DNA of 10,858 nt. It comes from Staphylothermus sp. (GTDB taxonomy: Archaea > Thermoproteota > Thermoprotei_A > Sulfolobales > Desulfurococcaceae). Positions 7,217 to 10,858 of this stretch are shown here, one piece after another; within the stretch, counting starts at the first letter, position 1; every line of letters starts with the position of its first letter. The notes under the pieces were generated by a model that was not told the origin of the DNA, made no database searches, and saw only the letters and a program-made list of their open reading frames with translations. Both the position numbers and the translations under genes were made by a program. The DNA lies in assembly GCA_021159785.1 (NCBI GenBank), contig JAGHDU010000016.1:1-10858 (forward strand), written 5' to 3'.

Positions 7217-8061
7217 AAATTCCATCATTAGTTTATTATCTGTTAACAAATAAGTACTTTCTCAGCGGTTTATTGATTATAATTTGTTTAATAGCATTTT
7301 CAATAATTGGACCATATATATATCAGAGAGATCCTTCGGATTCTTCTGGGCCTTCTGAAGTCCCTCCAGGAACGAATAGGTATCCATTGGGAACAGATTA
7401 CTATGGAAGAGACGTATTAGCTCAATTAATGGTTGCTATTAGGAATTCTTTATATGTTGGAATGATTACAGCCCTAACGGCTATTGCGATAGGTTTAATG
7501 TTAGGTTTGTTGGCCGGATTGGTAGGTGGAAAAGTTGATGCATTATTAACCAGCATTACTGATATGATAATGGCTATTCCGCATTATCTTCTGGCATTAT
7601 TAATAGCAGCCTATTCTCCAGTTAGAACACTAGAAATGGTAGGCTTTGTTATAGGAATTACTGCATGGCCGTGGTTTGCTAGAGCAGTAAGGGCGCAGAC
7701 AATGAGTTTAAAAAATAGAGAATTCGTATATTTCAGCAAAATGGCTGGCACAAGTACGTTGAGGATAGCATTTGAAGATATTCTACCTGGGATTCTAACA
7801 TATGTAGTTGTAGCTGGGATTTCATTCATGATCACTGGTATACAGAGTGAAGCATTTCTAAGTATGATTGGTTTAGGGCCTTCAGATGTTTATACTCTTG
7901 GAAAAATACTTTACTGGTCATTAGTTATGGATACACTAAGACGAGGTATTTGGTGGTGGTGGGGACCGCCAGGATTAATAATAGTGATTCTTTCAACTGC
8001 TCTCTATTACATTAATTTAGGTCTAGAGATACTGAGTAATCCAAGAGTAAGAGGAGAATAA
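7213..8061 (+). CDS. ABC importer permease, DppC/OppC type
   Basis: This is the partner membrane subunit of the importer. The 282-residue protein has an N-terminal helix (about 12-35), the DppC hallmark YPLGTDYYGRDVLAQL in the external segment, a multi-helix BPD_transp_1 domain, and a coupling motif around 174-193, where SKMAGTSTLRIAFEDILPG matches the family pattern including Gly179 and the ILP end. The tail with WWWWGPPGL and LEILSNPRVRG also fits the subunit. The start is GTG at 7213 inside the GTGA overlap with the upstream stop, with GGTGGG at 7201-7206 as ribosome binding site, so the two permeases are translationally coupled. Its TAA stop is one base from the TTG start of the anchored hydrolase, placing that enzyme in the same transcript. 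Length is normal. Confidence 0.95.
   Translation: MKIPSLVYYLLTNKYFLSGLLIIICLIAFSIIGPYIYQRDPSDSSGPSEVPPGTNRYPLGTDYYGRDVLAQLMVAIRNSLYVGMITALTAIAIGLMLGLLAGLVGGKVDALLTSITDMIMAIPHYLLALLIAAYSPVRTLEMVGFVIGITAWPWFARAVRAQTMSLKNREFVYFSKMAGTSTLRIAFEDILPGILTYVVVAGISFMITGIQSEAFLSMIGLGPSDVYTLGKILYWSLVMDTLRRGIWWWWGPPGLIIVILSTALYYINLGLEILSNPRVRGE
8051..8056 (+). promoter_or_regulatory. Ribosome binding site supporting the TTG start of the hydrolase
   Basis: GAGGAG lies inside the last codons of the permease gene, six bases before TTG 8063. No ATG occurs in frame before the signal peptide core, so TTG is the natural start. Confidence 0.65.
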
Positions 8062-8062
8062 T

Positions 8063-9088
8063 TTGTTTAAGACACTATTTATTATATTACTGTTTTTTGT
8101 AGGGTCATTTGCACAGATCCTTTATTCCGATTTTAATTCGACTACCCCATGTGTAAAAATAAAAGTAATCATTCCTGCCTACTTTTCACTAACAAACTAT
8201 ATAAAACAAAAAATTATATCGAATGCTGAGAACGTTATACTAATAGCTAGTGCTGGTATAAGGCCAAGAATGGATCTGAATCTTAGGGAGTTTATAAAAG
8301 AATTAAGGAGTAAGGGAGGAACTGTACTTGGCTACATTCATACTTCCTGGGGTAGTAGGAATAAATCATACGTTAAAGAAGATGTAGACTTGTGGATTCA
8401 ATATTATCCGGAAATAGATGGGTTTTTTATAGACGAAGTGTCTAATGAATTGAATAAACTAAGTTACTACGAGGAACTTTATAAATACATTAAATCTAAG
8501 GGAAATTACACTATAATGTTAAATCCAGGGACTCTCTTACCAACCGAGTATAATAATGTAGGGGACTCAATTATGATATTTGAAAACACCTACGAAGTGT
8601 ATAATTCAATGGGTACAATTCCTAACCCTTCGAAATACAAGAATCCAGCGGCAATAGTTTATAACGTAAAACCCGAAAAAGCATATGATGTCATAATGAG
8701 TTTAATAAATCAAGGATTCAAGTACATTTATGTTTACGATGCAGCTAAAAACGTATACGATCATCTATCTAATTATTTTGATCTAATGATCAAGTTACTA
8801 AGTTCGAAAAATAATACAAAAACAAACAATGCCTATTCTACTCAAATTAACAATAATTTAATGGTAAATCAGGAAATTGAATCCATAAATACAACAACAG
8901 ATATTAGTAAATCAGATTACAGTAGTATGTCTCCATTACTTAATATTACTAATACTAGTAAAGCATCGGAAAAAAACTCTTGTATGGTAGAGGAATATGG
9001 TTTGTTAATGATTATTTTTGTACTTATTTCAATAATTACACTTTACGTTCTCCGTAATATTCTTAAACAGAATAGCGGCAAAATATAA
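8063..9088 (+). CDS. Membrane-anchored spherulin-4/GH135-like putative glycoside hydrolase
   Basis: This 341-residue protein matches the spherulation-specific family 4 (spherulin 4) TIM-barrel family, whose fungal member Sph3 (GH135) cleaves alpha-1,4-linked N-acetylgalactosamine polymers. Visible features are a signal peptide (1-18), VIIPAYFS (35-42), VLGYIHTSWGSR (88-99), YPEIDGFFIDEV (115-126), MLNPGT (152-157), the strand MIFENTYEVY (171-180), and YVYDAA at the barrel end. D124-E125 and E174 sit where I recall the catalytic acids of the family. A polar Asn/Ser/Thr-rich linker (about 250-306) with sequons at N276, N294 and N297 leads to a membrane helix (about 312-330), so the domain should sit on the cell surface. 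TTG 8063 is one base after the permease stop, behind GAGGAG. The gene is therefore coupled to the importer; cleaving its substrate polymer outside the cell is the natural role. Exact glycan unknown. Confidence 0.8.
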   Translation: MFKTLFIILLFFVGSFAQILYSDFNSTTPCVKIKVIIPAYFSLTNYIKQKIISNAENVILIASAGIRPRMDLNLREFIKELRSKGGTVLGYIHTSWGSRNKSYVKEDVDLWIQYYPEIDGFFIDEVSNELNKLSYYEELYKYIKSKGNYTIMLNPGTLLPTEYNNVGDSIMIFENTYEVYNSMGTIPNPSKYKNPAAIVYNVKPEKAYDVIMSLINQGFKYIYVYDAAKNVYDHLSNYFDLMIKLLSSKNNTKTNNAYSTQINNNLMVNQEIESINTTTDISKSDYSSMSPLLNITNTSKASEKNSCMVEEYGLLMIIFVLISIITLYVLRNILKQNSGKI

Positions 9089-9119
9089 TTTACGTATGGT
9101 ATGATTAAGATGGAGTTCG

Positions 9120-9142
9120 CTATTTAAAACGTAATTTATATC
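9120..9142 (+). promoter_or_regulatory. Possible promoter of the HTH-PRTase regulator gene
   Basis: TATTTAAAA (9121-9129) and TAATTTATAT (9131-9140) are TATA-like elements in the 104-base gap after the hydrolase gene. The second would place a start near 9165, just before GGTGAT. No clear terminator precedes it, so read-through from the transporter unit is also possible. Confidence 0.35.
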
Positions 9143-9192
9143 TGTATTATTGTCTAATAATTTTAGGAAGGTGATACAGAATTACTGGGAAT

Positions 9193-9906
9193 ATGTTGAT
9201 GGAGAAACTTGAATTTTGGTCGCTTCTAAGAATGGCTCGTTCAAAGTATAAGTTAAAAGAACTTAGCGAAAAATTAAATATTGACGTACCAACACTAAGT
9301 AAGTTTTCAACAGGACATTTATTTCCAAGTATTAAGAGAATAAACAAGTTAAAACAAATACTTCTAGAACTTGTAAACCCGTTAGAGGAGTTGAGGTTGG
9401 CTCTAACGTCTGGATCATTTAGTTATCTGGAATTAAATAATGTGTTAAATACAAAACCTTATCTTCTAACATGGGCATCAATACAAACGGCAAAGTTTTT
9501 AAAGAATATTAAGTTTGATAAATTGTTTACAATAGAGGGAGGAGGTCTTGCATATTCATCGCTTGTTTCCTTACTAACTGGAAGACCCATTGTATATGCT
9601 ATAAAAGGAGTACATATTGAAGGAGGAATAACTGAACCTTACTGTATACTAGGGTCAGGTGATTTGTCGCCAAGATTCAAGACTTATTTGACTATTCCAA
9701 AAAAGGGAATCTATAAAGGGGACAGAGTAGTAATCATTGACGATATAAGTTGGACGGGTAATACTGTGTATACCCTGTATAATATAGCGATCAAACATGG
9801 GGCACAAGTCGATGGAGTATATTTAATGGTTACTACTAATGATGTATACCAGAAACTCGTTAAAGCATTAAAAACATATGTACACGTTTTGCTCTTTATA
9901 CAGTAA
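9193..9906 (+). CDS. HTH-phosphoribosyltransferase transcriptional regulator, GfcR-like
   Basis: This 237-residue protein joins an N-terminal helix-turn-helix (about 19-55, KLKELSEKLNIDVPTLSKFS) to a type I phosphoribosyltransferase domain (about 85-237). The PRPP-binding loop is VVIIDDISWTGNT (179-191), with the adjacent acidic pair D183-D184 conserved. The layout matches archaeal orotate phosphoribosyltransferase-like proteins, of which GfcR of Haloferax volcanii regulates sugar catabolism. It probably binds DNA in response to a phosphorylated metabolite or PRPP rather than making orotidylate. It lies 104 bases after the hydrolase gene on the same strand, so control of the importer locus is a reasonable guess. 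ATG 9193 and ATG 9199 are both possible; the strong GGTGAT (9170-9175) is 17 bases upstream of the first, farther than usual, so the start is uncertain. Confidence 0.8.
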   Translation: MLMEKLEFWSLLRMARSKYKLKELSEKLNIDVPTLSKFSTGHLFPSIKRINKLKQILLELVNPLEELRLALTSGSFSYLELNNVLNTKPYLLTWASIQTAKFLKNIKFDKLFTIEGGGLAYSSLVSLLTGRPIVYAIKGVHIEGGITEPYCILGSGDLSPRFKTYLTIPKKGIYKGDRVVIIDDISWTGNTVYTLYNIAIKHGAQVDGVYLMVTTNDVYQKLVKALKTYVHVLLFIQ

Positions 9907-10110
9907 TTTGATTTCGTTAACTTTATTTAATGAAATGATTCGAGTTAAATTATACCATTCAATTATAGTTATACGATCCATTATAGTATGAGTATATTTT
10001 TATTAATGAATAGATTATGAAGATCTAATAAGTAAACGTAGGTAAAAATGATAAAATCAAAATAATAAGATTATTACTGAAAATAACTATTTAGTCAGTA
10101 GATATAATTC
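9907..10110. other. AT-rich intergenic region upstream of the nitroreductase
   Basis: This gap holds no credible ORF. It contains a direct repeat ATTATAGT at 9962-9969 and 9980-9987, 18 bases apart start to start, which could be an operator or chance. Several TATA-like strings occur, and I cannot choose one as the nitroreductase promoter. Confidence 0.4.
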
Positions 10111-10116
10111 GGTGAT
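10111..10116 (+). promoter_or_regulatory. Ribosome binding site that fixes the nitroreductase start at ATG 10121
   Basis: GGTGAT is followed by TGAT and then ATG 10121. The GTG at 10112 is in frame but is part of this site, the same arrangement as at the DppB-type permease gene, so ATG 10121 is preferred. Confidence 0.7.
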
Positions 10117-10120
10117 TGAT

Positions 10121-10642
10121 ATGCCGTGTGGATCAGATGAACTATTAGAGTTTTTGAAGAGTAGGAGAAGTATTAGAAAGTTTAAACCAGATCCAGTGCC
10201 TCGGGAAGTTGTTGAGAAAATATTGGATACAGCTCGCTTTGCACCTAGTGCTCGTAATAGTCAGCCATGGAGATTTATCGTGGTAGATGATCCCAGTATT
10301 AAAGAACAGCTCACTAATATTCATCCATGGGCTCAACCCTTGAAAAACGCTCCATTAGGAATAGTTGTTGTATCCGATAAGAACGCTTCCCCAATATCAT
10401 ACCTTGTTGATGGCGCTAATGCAACCATATATATACAATTGGCGGCACACGCACTTGGATTGGGGACTGTTTGGCTTCAAGCATTAAGAAATATTGAAGA
10501 TATACAGAGAATCCTTGACCTGCCGGGGAACTTAGTGCCTGTAGCTATTTTAGCGGTTGGTTATCCTGATGAACAACCTAAACCTAAGGATAGACTGCCT
10601 CTTGAGAAACTCGTATACTATAACAAATATAGTTCGAAATAG
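10121..10642 (+). CDS. Nitroreductase-family FMN oxidoreductase
   Basis: With the start at ATG 10121 this 173-residue protein is a short nitroreductase-family flavoenzyme, probably cytoplasmic, homodimeric and using NAD(P)H. Family marks are LKSRRSIRKFKPDPV (12-26), whose basic residues contact FMN; ARFAPSARNSQPWRFIV (38-54), the signature PSxxNxQPW; and AHALGLGTVWLQ (109-120), the FMN-binding Gly-rich segment. The length is near the short end of the family. Such enzymes reduce nitro compounds, quinones or enones, or act in cofactor metabolism, and the sequence does not identify the substrate. It is separated from the regulator by more than 200 bases and followed by a T6 run, so it appears monocistronic. 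No link to the importer locus is evident. Confidence 0.93.
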   Translation: MPCGSDELLEFLKSRRSIRKFKPDPVPREVVEKILDTARFAPSARNSQPWRFIVVDDPSIKEQLTNIHPWAQPLKNAPLGIVVVSDKNASPISYLVDGANATIYIQLAAHALGLGTVWLQALRNIEDIQRILDLPGNLVPVAILAVGYPDEQPKPKDRLPLEKLVYYNKYSSK

Positions 10643-10681
10643 TAACACTTCTAAGCAATGGATAGGAATAGATTATGTTCG

Positions 10682-10687
10682 TTTTTT
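10682..10687 (+). terminator. T6 terminator after the nitroreductase gene
   Basis: Six T 40 bases after the TAG stop, in a gap that also must hold the next promoter, fit an archaeal U-tract terminator. Confidence 0.4.
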
Positions 10688-10695
10688 ATATCCTT

Positions 10696-10720
10696 AATAA
10701 TATATCCTGGTTTAAGTATA
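10696..10720 (+). promoter_or_regulatory. Possible promoter of the Mre11-like gene
   Basis: TAATATATCC (10698-10707) and TTTAAGTATA (10711-10720) are TATA-like. Either would give a leader of about 25-40 bases before the TTG start at 10768. Confidence 0.3.
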
Positions 10721-10767
10721 CTTGGTACAGATACGTGTTTAGTGTAGGAGTGGGAGGGTTTGCTTGA

Positions 10768-10858
10768 TTGTTGATTGTTCATACAGCTGATCTTCATATT
10801 GGTGCTTTTAGTGGTAGGCCTCTTCGCTTGGCTAATGTTGATGCTTTTGAGGAGATCG
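10768..10858 (+). CDS. Mre11/SbcD-like DNA repair nuclease (5' end, partial)
   Basis: The frame gives 30 residues before the window ends. VHTADLHIGAF (4-14) is the first metal-binding motif (DxH; D8 and H10) of calcineurin-like phosphoesterases in the Mre11/SbcD group, which work with a Rad50-type ATPase on DNA ends. A stop at 10765-10767 limits the start to TTG 10768 or TTG 10771; GGAGG at 10753-10757 favours 10768. In many archaea mre11 is the head or a member of a cluster with rad50, herA and nurA, which would lie just beyond the window. The 5' codons are G/T-rich and lack ATA, unlike the upstream genes, but the sample is short. Confidence 0.8.
   Translation, partial: MLIVHTADLHIGAFSGRPLRLANVDAFEEI

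Noticed and set aside
381..8061. Naming the importer as a dipeptide or oligopeptide transporter by substrate
   Set aside because: The subunits show only family membership; the coupled hydrolase and Trp-rich receptor point at least as strongly to oligosaccharides, so gene symbols were left empty.
9193..9906. Orotate phosphoribosyltransferase (pyrE) as the enzyme call
   Set aside because: The N-terminal helix-turn-helix, atypical PRPP loop and lack of pyrimidine genes nearby favour a regulator.
10112..10120. GTG start giving a nitroreductase three residues longer
   Set aside because: The GTG is part of GGTGAT, the ribosome binding site for ATG 10121.
1..10858. tRNA, rRNA or insertion sequence
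   Set aside because: No TPsiC-like arm in a foldable context, no transposase frame, and no terminal inverted repeats were seen by eye on either strand.

Overview
The window is AT-rich DNA (roughly a third G+C by eye) from what looks like a hyperthermophilic archaeon of the Thermoproteota (Crenarchaeota), most likely Desulfurococcales; a Staphylothermus/Desulfurococcus-like genome would fit. The reasons are GGTGA/GAGGTG ribosome binding sites, TATA-type promoters, frequent GTG and TTG starts, AGA/AGG and ATA codons, a Thr-rich stalk plus C-terminal membrane anchor on a solute-binding protein, a GfcR-type HTH-phosphoribosyltransferase and the start of an archaeal Mre11-like nuclease gene. The genus is a guess.

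Layout: 3-131 is the 3' end of an unidentified + strand gene. 381-2193 holds two - strand genes for the ATPase subunits of an oligopeptide/dipeptide-family (Opp/Dpp) ABC importer. A short divergent promoter region (2194-2363) separates them from a + strand run: a family 1 (carbohydrate-type) solute-binding protein with an N-terminal membrane segment (2364-3788); then, behind its own promoter, a tightly packed unit of a family 5 solute-binding protein with signal peptide, Thr stalk and membrane anchor (3990-6158), two permeases (6191-7216 and 7213-8061, overlapping by 4 bases) and a membrane-anchored spherulin-4/GH135-like putative glycoside hydrolase (TTG start at 8063, one base after the permease stop). 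A GfcR-like HTH-PRTase regulator follows (9193-9906), then a nitroreductase (10121-10642) and the first 30 codons of an Mre11-like nuclease (10768 to the window end).

How it may work together: the two ATPases, two permeases and anchored binding protein make a complete importer. Opp/Dpp-family importers in hyperthermophiles often carry oligosaccharides rather than peptides. A surface-tethered hydrolase in the same unit, a Trp-rich C-terminal part in the binding protein, a second sugar-type binding protein and an adjacent sugar-regulator homologue all point to an archaeal glycan capture, cleavage and uptake locus, possibly for a hexosamine-containing polysaccharide. The gene families are well supported; the substrate and the unified function are inference. 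No RNA gene, IS element or CRISPR array was seen, and no gene-free stretch exceeds 300 bases.
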